DNA of 64,000 nt from CAISIP01 sp031396205 (GTDB lineage: Bacteria > Pseudomonadota > Gammaproteobacteria > Burkholderiales > Burkholderiaceae_C): positions 47,297-111,296 of the forward strand of contig JANNKH010000041.1 in NCBI GenBank assembly GCA_031396205.1, given 5' to 3'. This document shows, piece after piece, positions 50,791-59,066 of this stretch. A program made the position numbers and the translations under genes. Within the stretch, counting starts at the first letter, position 1; each line of letters begins with the position of its first letter. The notes beneath the pieces were generated by a model. The model was not told the DNA's origin. It did no database searches and saw only the letters and a list, made by a program, of their open reading frames with translations.

Positions 50791-51258
50791 ATGACCGCCC
50801 ACAGCGGCCTGGTTCTGGCCGTCGAACTGGCGACGCGCAGGCGCGACGAAGCCGGACAGGCGCTGGCCCGTGTGCTGCGCAAGCGTGACCACGCGCAATT
50901 GCAGATCGACCAATTGCAGAGTTATGCGGCCGACACCCAGGCGCGTTGGTCGGTAGCGGCACAGACCAGCGCCACGCCGCAGATTGTTGGCCACTACTAC
51001 CAATTCATGGCGCGCCTGGAACAGACCGTCGTTCTGCAACAGGGCGTGATCGCCGATGTGGAGCGCCAAGGGCAGCTGGCCCGGCGATTTCTGCTGGATG
51101 CCGAGGTCCGGGTAGCTGGCTTGGCCCGATTGCTGGAAAAGCGGCGCGTGGAGGTCGATCGGATCGGCGCGAAGCGGGAACAAAAACAGTCGGACGAATT
51201 TGCTGCGCGCCAGCACCGCGTAGCCGCAGCCCGACATGCCATGCAGGAAAACCGATGA
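50791..51258 (+). CDS. fliJ: flagellar export protein FliJ
   Basis: The 155-residue protein is almost entirely an antiparallel coiled coil rich in Arg, Gln and Ala, as expected of FliJ, which sits in the FliI ring and touches FlhA. Position after fliI, length and the C-terminal KREQKQSDEFAARQH segment support the name. The stop overlaps the fliK start (ATGA). Confidence 0.92.
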   Translation: MTAHSGLVLAVELATRRRDEAGQALARVLRKRDHAQLQIDQLQSYAADTQARWSVAAQTSATPQIVGHYYQFMARLEQTVVLQQGVIADVERQGQLARRFLLDAEVRVAGLARLLEKRRVEVDRIGAKREQKQSDEFAARQHRVAAARHAMQENR

Positions 51259-52598
51259 GTGTAGATGTCAGCAACGCTTCCAGCGCGCCCTTGCCCGTCC
51301 CGAAGGCGACTACGTCGACAGCCCGTGCGCGTGCGGCGACGGATGGGGCGCACAACGCAGACGGCGGTGCTTCGTTTCTGTCGATGCTCAGCGCATTGGG
51401 TGCCTCAGGTTTGGAGCCAACGTTGGAGCCGGCGAAATCCCTGCCACCCGGCGATATGTGCCGTGCGAATGCGCTGGAGACGGAAGGCCTGTTGACGTCG
51501 GGTCAGACATCTGTCGATGCCCGACCGTTTGTGGATGCGGCCAAGGCCATGTCGCAGGCCGCGGAGTGTAAAGCGCAGGACCCGGCTGGCATGGCGGCTC
51601 TGTCCGTTGACCCGGCCAATTTCCAGCCAACTCCCGATGCGGTTCCTTTGTATTTGATGCCCATGTATCTGAATGCAAATGCGGTACCGCTGCACGCGGG
51701 CATGTTGCCGCGCTCCGCGGCTAACGCAGCCCGGCACACGGCGGCTGACCCAGCGTTGGAAACCGAGCCTGCGAACCCCTTTGCCGAGCCCTTGGGGCCT
51801 GTCCCCGGCACACCTGTCGCGACGAAGCCAGATACTTTTGCGTTTGATGCGGGATTCAGGTTTGCGTCACAGGCGGCTATTGCAGCCGGCGCGTCGGACG
51901 TCAACGGTGAAGCAGGCATACCCGCGGACAGGTTCACTGCTGTCGCGGACCCCGACGCATCGGCGCAACGCATCGTCGCGGCGACCCAGTCGGGTCTGGC
52001 CGCCCCTCCGATGGCCTCGTTATTTGAAGCTGGCGCAACCGGGATGCGTGCTGGCCCTGGCGCACGCAACGCGGAACGATCACCTGCGCGCCAAAATGCG
52101 CTGATGGCCGGAGCAGGCTTTGTTGCCTGGCATGACGCTATGCCGACCGGCACCAGCCATGGCGCCAGTCCGGTGTACGCCCCCGGCGCTGCAACGCCAG
52201 TTCCCGCGGCGGCAGTGGCCCAGAAGATGCACTATTGGGTATCGCGCGGTGTGCAAAGTGCCGAACTGCAACTTGAGGCGTTTGGAGGCGGATCAGTCGA
52301 TGTGCGCATTGCCGTCAAGGGTGATGAGGCTTTTGTCGAATTTCGATCAGACCAGCCCGCGGCGCGCAAGCTGCTGCAGGACGCCATGCCGCAGCTAAAG
52401 GAGTTGCTGGCGGGAGAAGGCTTGATGCTGTCCGGCGGCTTTGTCGGCAGCTCCGCGCAACAGCAGACCTGGGGGCGCGATCAGCCGGGTCATCTGCCGG
52501 TCGCACGACCAGCCGGTGCCCGGGTTGCGGTGGCTACGATTTCGGCTGCTGTGCCCGCTCGCACGGTTCCGGGGGCCGCAGTGGATCTCTTCGTCTGA
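51255..52598 (+). CDS. fliK: flagellar hook-length control protein FliK
   Basis: The 447-residue secreted ruler has a long Ala/Pro-rich N-terminal part (residues 1-310) with little conservation, and a C-terminal switch domain (~330-400: SAELQLEAFGGGSVDVRIAV, LLQDAMPQLKELLAGEGLML). The latter interacts with FlhB to stop hook growth. The ATG at 51255 overlaps fliJ by 4 bp. Codon use in the N-terminal part is a little looser than neighbours, as usual for this fast-evolving region. Confidence 0.92.
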   Translation: MSVDVSNASSAPLPVPKATTSTARARAATDGAHNADGGASFLSMLSALGASGLEPTLEPAKSLPPGDMCRANALETEGLLTSGQTSVDARPFVDAAKAMSQAAECKAQDPAGMAALSVDPANFQPTPDAVPLYLMPMYLNANAVPLHAGMLPRSAANAARHTAADPALETEPANPFAEPLGPVPGTPVATKPDTFAFDAGFRFASQAAIAAGASDVNGEAGIPADRFTAVADPDASAQRIVAATQSGLAAPPMASLFEAGATGMRAGPGARNAERSPARQNALMAGAGFVAWHDAMPTGTSHGASPVYAPGAATPVPAAAVAQKMHYWVSRGVQSAELQLEAFGGGSVDVRIAVKGDEAFVEFRSDQPAARKLLQDAMPQLKELLAGEGLMLSGGFVGSSAQQQTWGRDQPGHLPVARPAGARVAVATISAAVPARTVPGAAVDLFV

Positions 52599-52713
52599 GC
52601 GCGGTGGACCGGCAGGACTGCGGGATTGCCATGGAATCGCAGCCTTTATCCGGCCATCGATATCCGAGCGGTGCAGAATAATCACCTCTGCACAGTGCCT
52701 TCGAGGATGAATC

Positions 52714-53298
52714 GTGTCTACCAAACCAGCTGAAGCGGCCGCTGCGCCGCCACCCAAGAGCAAGAAGCTGCTGCTGATTATTATCGTAGCGGTGCTTGTC
52801 GTTGTGCTTGCGGGTGTGGGCGCGGTGATCTTCGTGAACAAGCAGCGTGCTGCGGCCGAGATGGGAGAGGCGGAACACCCGGTGGAGAAAAAGGTGGAGG
52901 CCGGTCCGCCAACCTACCTTCCGCTCGACAACATGGTGGTCAATCTCGCCGATCCGGGCGGGGAACGGGTGGCGCAGATAGGCGTCACGCTCGAGTTGCA
53001 AAACGCCGCGGCTGTCGACAAGGTTAAACAATATCTGCCCACGATCCGCAGCGCAGTGCTGTTGCTGGTTTCACAGCGCAAGTCAGAGGAGTTGTTGCAG
53101 ATCGAGGGCAAGCAAAAACTGGCCAAGGACATCCTGCGCGAAGCGTCGGTACCGTTCGGTGGCATCGAAGAAGTCGAAGAAGACGAGGCCGAACCACCGC
53201 CCAAGGGCGACAAGACCAAACCCGCCCGCAAGAAGCGTAGGGTGCCGGTGGATCAGCCGATCCAGCGTGTGTTGTTCTCCAGCTTCATCGTCCAGTAG
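52714..53298 (+). CDS. fliL: flagellar basal body-associated protein FliL
   Basis: The 194-residue inner-membrane protein sits around the stator. A single transmembrane helix (residues ~18-42, LLLIIIVAVLVVVLAGVG) precedes the conserved periplasmic domain (YLPLDNMVVNLADPGGERVA, LPTIRSAVLLLVSQRKSEEL). A charged insert with acidic then basic runs (EEVEEDEAEPPPKG, KPARKKRR) near 145-175 is present, as in other Burkholderiales. It starts with GTG preceded by GAGGA. A 115-bp gap separates it from fliK, so it may have its own promoter. Confidence 0.95.
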   Translation: MSTKPAEAAAAPPPKSKKLLLIIIVAVLVVVLAGVGAVIFVNKQRAAAEMGEAEHPVEKKVEAGPPTYLPLDNMVVNLADPGGERVAQIGVTLELQNAAAVDKVKQYLPTIRSAVLLLVSQRKSEELLQIEGKQKLAKDILREASVPFGGIEEVEEDEAEPPPKGDKTKPARKKRRVPVDQPIQRVLFSSFIVQ

Positions 53299-53318
53299 AA
53301 CGGCGTACGGGAGCGACC

Positions 53319-54323
53319 ATGAGCGAATCGTTCCTGTCCCAGGAAGAGGTCGATGCCCTGCTGGAGGGTGTCACCGGCGAGAGCCAGAAAGAGGTCGAAC
53401 AGGTCGCGCAAAAAGGCGAGGTGCGACCCTATGACATCTCCAGCCAGGAGCGTATCGTGCGTGGTCGCATGCCGACCATGGAGATCGTCAATGAGCGGTT
53501 TGCGCGCAACCTGCGACTGGGGCTGTTCAATCTGATTCGCCGTACGCCTGAGGTGTCGATCGGCTCGATCGCGGTGCAGCGCTTCGGCGCATTCCTGCGC
53601 GAGCTCTCGGTGCCGACCAATTTCAACATCATGGCCGTTCGCCCGTTGCGTGGCAACTGCCTGATCGTCTGCGAGCCGTCACTGATATTTGGCATCATCG
53701 ATACCTTGTACGGCGGCAACGGCAAGTACCAGACACGCATCGAGGGGCGGGATTTCTCGGCCACCGAGCATCGGGTCATCGCGCGACTGGTCAAGGTGGT
53801 AGCCGAGGAATACAAGAAGGCGTGGAAAGGAATCTATCCGATCGACCTGGAATACCAGCGCTCCGAGATGCAGCCGCAGTTCGCGAATGTGGCCACTCCG
53901 AGCGAGGTCGTCATCTGTACCTCGTTTCAGCTCGAGATCGGGGACGTAGCCGGCGCTGTGCATTTTTGCATGCCGTACGCGACGCTGGAGCCGATCCGCG
54001 ACGTGCTGTACTCGTCGACCCAGGGCGATTCGATGGAGGTCGACCGGCGCTGGGTCAACGTGTTGACGCAGGAGATCCAGGCGGTGGAGGTCACCATGGT
54101 CGCCGAGCTGGCGCGAACCCGTACAACTGTCGAACAATTGCTGGCGATGAAACCTGGCGACTTTATTGAACTCGATCGTGCGCCACGCATTCAGGCCACG
54201 ATCGACGGCGTACCGATGTTTGAATGCCAGTACGGAACCCATAACACCAAGTATGCGATCCGGATCGACAAGAGTCTGAGAGGTTTCGAGCTGGACTGGA
54301 TGGGAGAAAAGCATGGCAACTGA
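53319..54323 (+). CDS. fliM: flagellar motor switch protein FliM
   Basis: The 334-residue switch protein binds CheY-P through its N-terminal peptide FLSQEEVDALLEGV (residues ~5-18), which is intact here. A middle CheC-like domain and a C-terminal SpoA domain follow. FARNLRLGLFNLIRR and IFGIIDTLYGGNGKYQTRIE are typical. It overlaps fliN by 11 bp. Retention of the CheY-binding peptide fits with cheY in this window. Confidence 0.98.
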   Translation: MSESFLSQEEVDALLEGVTGESQKEVEQVAQKGEVRPYDISSQERIVRGRMPTMEIVNERFARNLRLGLFNLIRRTPEVSIGSIAVQRFGAFLRELSVPTNFNIMAVRPLRGNCLIVCEPSLIFGIIDTLYGGNGKYQTRIEGRDFSATEHRVIARLVKVVAEEYKKAWKGIYPIDLEYQRSEMQPQFANVATPSEVVICTSFQLEIGDVAGAVHFCMPYATLEPIRDVLYSSTQGDSMEVDRRWVNVLTQEIQAVEVTMVAELARTRTTVEQLLAMKPGDFIELDRAPRIQATIDGVPMFECQYGTHNTKYAIRIDKSLRGFELDWMGEKHGN

Positions 54324-54771
54324 AGATCCGCAAGGGCCCGTGACATCGGCCGACGACAGCGCAGCCGGTGATGGCGCAGGGGACTGGGCCGAAGCGCTGG
54401 TAGATCCCGGCGACGCGAACGCCGCGTCCCACAATAGCGCCGGCGGCGTGTTGTCGGGGGACGCGTCCAGACCCATGCACGGGCCTGGCGGCACGGACTC
54501 GCCAGTCAATGACATCAACATGGTTCTGGATATTCCGGTCCAGCTTTCGGTTGAACTCGGGCGCACCCGCGTGTCCATCAAACACATTCTTCAGCTCGGG
54601 CAGGGCTCGGTCGTGGAACTCGATGCGCTCGCCGGCGAACCCATGGACGTACTGGTAAACGGCTACCTTATCGCCCAGGGCGAGGTGGTCGTGGTGAACG
54701 ACAAGTTCGGTATCCGGCTGACCGACGTTGTGACGCCGTCCGAGCGTCTGCGTCGCATCAACAAGGGTTGA
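54313..54771 (+). CDS. fliN: flagellar motor switch protein FliN
   Basis: The 152-residue C-ring protein has a disordered acidic/Gly-rich N-terminal extension (~1-70) and a SpoA domain (~75-150: LDIPVQLSVELGRTRVSIKH, LGQGSVVELDALAGEPMDVL, VNGYLIAQGEVVVVNDKFGI). It is slightly longer than E. coli FliN because of the extension. The start lies inside fliM. Confidence 0.97.
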   Translation: MATEDPQGPVTSADDSAAGDGAGDWAEALVDPGDANAASHNSAGGVLSGDASRPMHGPGGTDSPVNDINMVLDIPVQLSVELGRTRVSIKHILQLGQGSVVELDALAGEPMDVLVNGYLIAQGEVVVVNDKFGIRLTDVVTPSERLRRINKG

Positions 54772-54779
54772 CAGCGCGC

Positions 54780-55088
54780 ATGACCCATACGCTTCTCACG
54801 GTCGCGGCCTTCGTGCTGTTGCTGGCCATGGTGCCGATGGGAATCAAGTGGCTGCAGGCACGCTCGGTCCGCGTCGGGCCGGCGGTTGGCGGGGCCAGCC
54901 GGGTGCTATCTGCGGTTGCGGTCGGGCCGCAGCAACGGGTGGTGACGGTCGAGGTCGGTCCGGCCGATGCCAGGGTGTGCCTGGTGCTGGGCGTGACTAC
55001 CCAATCGGTCGTGTGCCTGCACACCATCCCCGCCCAGGCAGATGCGGTGCGTTCCGACGCCGCCCGACCCGTGGTCTCAATTTCCTGA
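54780..55088 (+). CDS. fliO: flagellar biosynthesis protein FliO
   Basis: The 102-residue membrane protein helps FliP assemble. It has one N-terminal transmembrane helix (residues ~5-24) and a short cytoplasmic domain (QQRVVTVEVGPADARVCLVL GV-type core, with VVTVEVG and LVLGVT). Conservation is weak; position between fliN and fliP and the TM-plus-small-domain layout carry the call. The ATG at 54780 is preferred; an in-frame TTG at 54768 overlaps the fliN stop. Confidence 0.88.
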   Translation: MTHTLLTVAAFVLLLAMVPMGIKWLQARSVRVGPAVGGASRVLSAVAVGPQQRVVTVEVGPADARVCLVLGVTTQSVVCLHTIPAQADAVRSDAARPVVSIS

Positions 55089-55112
55089 TGGATCCCAAGC
55101 GTGTCGTTGCCC

Positions 55113-55883
55113 ATGGCCACTAACTTTCCGCGCGTTCTGGCTACGGCCCGCGGCGTGGCGCTGATAGTCGTGGGATGTCTGATGCATGCCAGCGCGGCAG
55201 CGCAGCAGGCGGGCCAATTGCCATTGCTGGTAGGCAGCGGCCCCGGCGGTACCAGTTTTTCGGTTCCGGTCCAGACCCTGCTGTTCTTCACGGCTCTGTC
55301 ATTCCTGCCCGCGGTGTTGCTCATGATGACGGGATTCACCCGTATCGTCATCGTGTTGTCGCTGTTGCGCCAGGCGCTCGGCACCCAGTCCTCGCCGCCC
55401 AATCAGGTGATCGTCGGCCTGTCGCTGTTCCTGACCTTTTTTGTCATGGGCCCGACACTGGACCAGGTCTACAACGAGGCCTATTTGCCCTACAGCAAGA
55501 ACAGCATGCCGTTCGAGCAGGCGCTCGAAAAGGCCGAGGTACCGATGCGCCAGTTCATGGCCAAGCAAACCCGCCAGTCCGATCTGGCATTGTTCGTGCG
55601 GTTGGCCAAGCTCGAACCAGGGGCTACGGCGCAGACAGTTCCCATCCGGGTGCTGGTGCCGGCATTCGTCACCAGCGAACTGAAGTCTGCGTTTCAGATT
55701 GGCTTCATGATTTTCATCCCGTTTCTAGTGATCGACATCGTCGTGGCCAGTGTGTTGATGTCGTTGGGCATGATGATGTTGTCTCCGGTGCTGGTCGCGT
55801 TGCCGTTCAAACTGATGCTGTTCGTGCTGGCCGACGGCTGGAATCTTCTGGTGGGTTCACTGGCCGCCAGTTTCGCGCCGTAG
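55113..55883 (+). CDS. fliP: flagellar export gate protein FliP
   Basis: The 256-residue core subunit of the export gate has a cleavable signal peptide (residues ~1-31, ending SAAAQQ). FliP family blocks follow: FTRIVIVLSLLRQALGTQSSPPNQ-type region (PAVLLMMTGFTRIVIVLSLL), FLTFFVMGPTLDQVYNEAY and FQIGFMIFIPFLVIDIVVAS. An in-frame GTG at 55101 would add four residues. Standard order fliO-fliP-fliQ. Confidence 0.97.
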   Translation: MATNFPRVLATARGVALIVVGCLMHASAAAQQAGQLPLLVGSGPGGTSFSVPVQTLLFFTALSFLPAVLLMMTGFTRIVIVLSLLRQALGTQSSPPNQVIVGLSLFLTFFVMGPTLDQVYNEAYLPYSKNSMPFEQALEKAEVPMRQFMAKQTRQSDLALFVRLAKLEPGATAQTVPIRVLVPAFVTSELKSAFQIGFMIFIPFLVIDIVVASVLMSLGMMMLSPVLVALPFKLMLFVLADGWNLLVGSLAASFAP

Positions 55884-55900
55884 ATGGCAAGGGACAACGA

Positions 55901-56170
55901 TTGAACGCGCAAATGGTGTTGACGATGGGGCAGGACGCGCTGTTGACCCTGTTGATGGTCGCCGCCCCGATCCTGGGAATTGTGCTGCTGGTGGGATTGG
56001 TGATCAGCCTGTTCCAGGCCATCACGCAGATCAACGAGGCCACCATGACCTTCATTCCCAAGTTGGTTGCGGCCATGCTGGCCCTTGCAATTGCAGGCCC
56101 CTGGATGCTCAGCATACTGGTGGACTTTATTCGTCGCACGATCGAGACCATTCCCGGATCGCTGATCTGA
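55901..56170 (+). CDS. fliQ: flagellar export gate protein FliQ (TTG start)
   Basis: The 89-residue two-helix membrane protein is identified by LVGLVISLFQAITQINEATM (residues ~32-51) and FIPKLVAAMLALAIAGPWML. I chose TTG at 55901 because it gives exactly 89 residues, the usual FliQ length, and AGGGA lies eight bases upstream. The next in-frame ATG (55913) would drop four residues and lacks such a site. It lies 17 bp after fliP. Confidence 0.93.
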   Translation: MNAQMVLTMGQDALLTLLMVAAPILGIVLLVGLVISLFQAITQINEATMTFIPKLVAAMLALAIAGPWMLSILVDFIRRTIETIPGSLI

Positions 56171-56185
56171 CGCTGGCCATTACCC

Positions 56186-56950
56186 GTGATCTCGATATCA
56201 GAAGCGCAGATCATGGGCTGGCTTTCGCCCATCTTGTGGCCGTTTCTGCGGGTGCTGGCCGTTTTTACTGCTGCCCCGGTGTTCTCGTCACGCGCGTTCC
56301 CGATGCGCGCCAAGGTCGGGCTGGCGTTCCTGGTGGCCTACGCGGCACAGGCCAGCATGCCCGATCAACCGCGCATCGACATCAATGGTCCCGAGGCTCT
56401 GGGAGCGGCGGTCCAGCAGGTTGGCATTGGACTGGCGATCGGATTTGCGGCACGCCTGATCTTTGGCGCGTTCGAACTCGCCGGGCAGGTCGTCGGCTTT
56501 CAGATGGGCCTGGGGTTCGCGGCATTTTTTGACCCGTCCACCAGTGCTCAATCCAGTGCAATGGGGCGCTTTTACAACAACATGGCAGTGTTGCTATTCA
56601 TCGTCATGAACGGCCATCTGATGGTGCTGATGGCCGTGATGCACAGTTTTACGGCCTTTCCGGTCGATCAGAACTTCCTGCAGGCGCTCAAGGAACTGGG
56701 CATGTACCGCTTGGGCGCCGACCTTTTCGCGAGTGCGTTCTGGATCTCGCTGCCGGTGGTGGCGATGCTGATGTTTGCCAACCTGGCACTGGGTATCGTC
56801 TCGCGCGTGGCGCCGCAGATGAACATCTACGCTATCGGTTTTCCGATCACCTTGTCGATCGGACTGATCGGCGTGGCGGTCACATTGCCGATGCTGGAGC
56901 AGCCTTTTGCTGCCTTGTTGCAGCGCATGATGGACCTTTTCAACCGCTGA
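56186..56950 (+). CDS. fliR: flagellar export gate protein FliR
   Basis: The 254-residue polytopic membrane protein completes the FliP-Q-R gate. Conserved parts are the N-terminal PFLRVLAVFTAAPVFSSRAF, the segment AGQVVGFQMGLGFAAFFDPS and the C-terminal VAPQMNIYAIGFPITLSIGL. It starts with GTG. It is the last gene of the fliF-R run and is convergent with the response regulator 9 bp away. Confidence 0.97.
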   Translation: MISISEAQIMGWLSPILWPFLRVLAVFTAAPVFSSRAFPMRAKVGLAFLVAYAAQASMPDQPRIDINGPEALGAAVQQVGIGLAIGFAARLIFGAFELAGQVVGFQMGLGFAAFFDPSTSAQSSAMGRFYNNMAVLLFIVMNGHLMVLMAVMHSFTAFPVDQNFLQALKELGMYRLGADLFASAFWISLPVVAMLMFANLALGIVSRVAPQMNIYAIGFPITLSIGLIGVAVTLPMLEQPFAALLQRMMDLFNR

Positions 56951-56959
56951 TGAAACGGC

Positions 56960-57589
56960 TCAAACCATGTTGTTGCGGATGGCGTAGACCGTCAACTCCG
57001 CGTTGTTCGACAGCTTGAGTTTTTCCAGTACCCTCGACCGGTAAACGCTGACCGTCTTGGGGCTGAGCATCAGTTCCGTGGCGATATCCGACAGACGCTT
57101 TCCCGACGCGATTTTGAGCAGGGTCTGCATTTCGCGCTCCGAAAGTGATGCGTGCAGCAACTCGTTGGACGGCGCGTGCAGGTTGTCGACCAGCATCTGG
57201 GCGACGGCCGCGCTGACGTATTTCTTGCCCTGCGCAACGGTGCGCACCGCGTTAACCATTTCGCTGGGATCGCCGGCCTTGTTCACATAGCCCTGGGCGC
57301 CCGCCCGCAAACAGCGTATCGCATACTGGTCTTCCGGATACATGGAGACGATCAGCACCCGCACCTGCAGGTCGGTGTCCTTCAGGCTGCTGAGAACCTC
57401 CAGGCCGCCCCGTCCCGGCAGGCTGAGGTCCAGAACCAAGACGTCGCACGGCGTGTTGCGCAAGGCATCGCGCACCTCCGAATAGCTGCCTGCCTCGCCC
57501 ACCACTTCGATGTCGGCCGCGTCAGCCAGCGTGTCGCGTATGCCGCGGCGCACCACCGCATGGTCATCACATAGTATTACGCGGATCAT
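56960..57589 (-). CDS. NarL/FixJ-type response regulator
   Basis: The 209-residue cytoplasmic regulator has a receiver domain (residues 1-120, acidic D8/D9, phospho-acceptor D54 in VLVLDLSLPGRGG, lysine in YVNKAGDP). A LuxR-type helix-turn-helix follows (~145-205, LSEREMQTLLKIASGKRLSD, LSPKTVSVYRSRVLEKL). Its start overlaps the stop of the histidine kinase by 4 bp (ATGA), so the kinase is its likely partner. Targets are unknown; nothing in the sequence ties it to flagellar promoters apart from position. Confidence 0.94.
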   Translation of the reverse strand: MIRVILCDDHAVVRRGIRDTLADAADIEVVGEAGSYSEVRDALRNTPCDVLVLDLSLPGRGGLEVLSSLKDTDLQVRVLIVSMYPEDQYAIRCLRAGAQGYVNKAGDPSEMVNAVRTVAQGKKYVSAAVAQMLVDNLHAPSNELLHASLSEREMQTLLKIASGKRLSDIATELMLSPKTVSVYRSRVLEKLKLSNNAELTVYAIRNNMV

Positions 57590-58698
57590 TCTGCTGTTTC
57601 CTTGTTGCCCGGTTCACCAACTTCTCCCAACGGAACGGACAGGATGATCGAGGTACCCTGACCGCGGCAGGTACTCACGTCAAGCCATCCCCCAACCGAT
57701 TTGGCCCGCTCCTGAAGGCCTTTAAGGCCATACGCTTTCGGCTTGCCCTGCTCGATCGATGAAAAACCCTGGCCGTTGTCGCTAATCTCCAGCGTCAGCA
57801 CATTTCCGCTGTCGGTCAAGTCGATTGTGACCAGATCGCAGCGCGCGTGTTTGGCGATGTTGGTCAGTGCCTCCTGGGCCGTGCGGTATGCGGTCAGCTG
57901 GACTGCCTTGGGCAGGTCGTGGTCTGGTTGGCTGGCGCGCAGGGTGGTGCGAATCCCGGTGCGCCGCTCAAAGCCCGTTGCGAGCCAGTCGACTGCCGCG
58001 GCAAGACCCTGGTCCAGGATGGCGGGCCGCAGGTTCATCATGATGCGCTGGCTCGCGCCCAGAGCATGTTGCAGCATTTCCGTGGCCGCAGAGACATGGC
58101 CGAGCGTGACTGGATCCGACAAATGGCGGCCAATCCAGGCCAGATCCAGTTTGGCCGCGGCCAGCGCGCCACCGATGTCGTCATGGATTTCGCGCGCGAT
58201 GGATGCCCGCTCTTGCTCGATGGTTGCCTGCAGGTGTTCGGCAAACGCCGCCAACCGGCGCTCGGAAACGGCCAGTTCGGCGTCAGCCCGATCCTTGGCC
58301 AGACGGGTTTGCTGTAACTCGATCGCCCGCAGGACAACCGGCGCCAGCTTTCCGAGGTCGTCCTTCTGCAGGTAATCGCTCATGCCCAGCTTGATGGCCG
58401 CCACCGCGGCAGATTCACCGATCGCGCCCGACAACAGTATGAACGGGGGCGCGTGCGTCTGCGCCTTCAACGCGTCCCAGGCGTCAATGGCGGTGAACCC
58501 ACGCAAGCGGTAGTCCGCAACAATGGCGTCGTAGACCGTCGAGTCGGTGGATGCCTGGAAGTCCTGCAGGGTTTCGACATGGTCAATGGTGAAAGCCAGT
58601 CCCGAACGCTGCAGCGCGCGACGCACCAGAGCGTGGTCAACGGCTGAATCTTCCAAATGCAGTATCCGGATGGCATTGTCTGTGGTCTCGTCGTGCAT
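57586..58698 (-). CDS. hybrid sensor: N-terminal receiver plus HisKA_3 histidine kinase
   Basis: The 370-residue soluble protein has no membrane segment. A receiver domain (residues ~10-128, phospho-acceptor D62 in IVADYRLRGF, lysine in YLQKDD) is followed by a coiled linker, a HisKA_3 dimerisation region with phospho-histidine H172 (IAREIHDDIGGALAA), and a HATPase domain (LTNIAKHARCD, ISDNGQGFSS, GLKGLQERAKSVGG). It therefore takes input through phosphorylation of its own receiver rather than an external sensor, and passes the signal to the coupled NarL-type regulator. The divergent CheA-like kinase is a candidate donor. The ATG at 58698 is preferred to 58830. Confidence 0.9.
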   Translation of the reverse strand: MHDETTDNAIRILHLEDSAVDHALVRRALQRSGLAFTIDHVETLQDFQASTDSTVYDAIVADYRLRGFTAIDAWDALKAQTHAPPFILLSGAIGESAAVAAIKLGMSDYLQKDDLGKLAPVVLRAIELQQTRLAKDRADAELAVSERRLAAFAEHLQATIEQERASIAREIHDDIGGALAAAKLDLAWIGRHLSDPVTLGHVSAATEMLQHALGASQRIMMNLRPAILDQGLAAAVDWLATGFERRTGIRTTLRASQPDHDLPKAVQLTAYRTAQEALTNIAKHARCDLVTIDLTDSGNVLTLEISDNGQGFSSIEQGKPKAYGLKGLQERAKSVGGWLDVSTCRGQGTSIILSVPLGEVGEPGNKETAE

Positions 58699-59066
58699 GC
58701 GGGGCGCTCGGGTCCTGGTTGCAAGGCGGGCGCTGAGGCGGTCTGCACGGAGGCTGGCATATCGATGGCCCCTGGGTCGCAGCAGCACAAAAGCCAAACA
58801 GCAGATTCCTGATAACCTTGATAGGTGCAAATTCTAGTACCAAGCCTTTCGTCAAAGCGGCGTGCAACGCGCCGGTTTCCGATCGACATGCGATCTTGCA
58901 CACATCCGGCATTTATTGCTTCCTTGAGCGCTGTTTTTCGATGCTGGTGCTTGCGCGAGTGCCCGTCGAGATTAAAAAGGCTTCGGTCTCCGCTCGGCGC
59001 GACGCGGACTGTAGCGCGAGTCCTTGAAAGGGCGGGCGCCGGCGAACGACGGGGTCGGTCTGTTTG
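58699..59066. other. 368-bp divergent gap between the sensor kinase and the CheA-like gene
   Basis: It must hold the promoters of both transcripts. It is somewhat AT-richer than its surroundings around 58805-58840 and 58905-58985 (ATTAAAAAGG). I see no clear sigma-28 site, strong palindrome or convincing extra gene; the readings across it continue out of the flanking genes. Confidence 0.4.
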
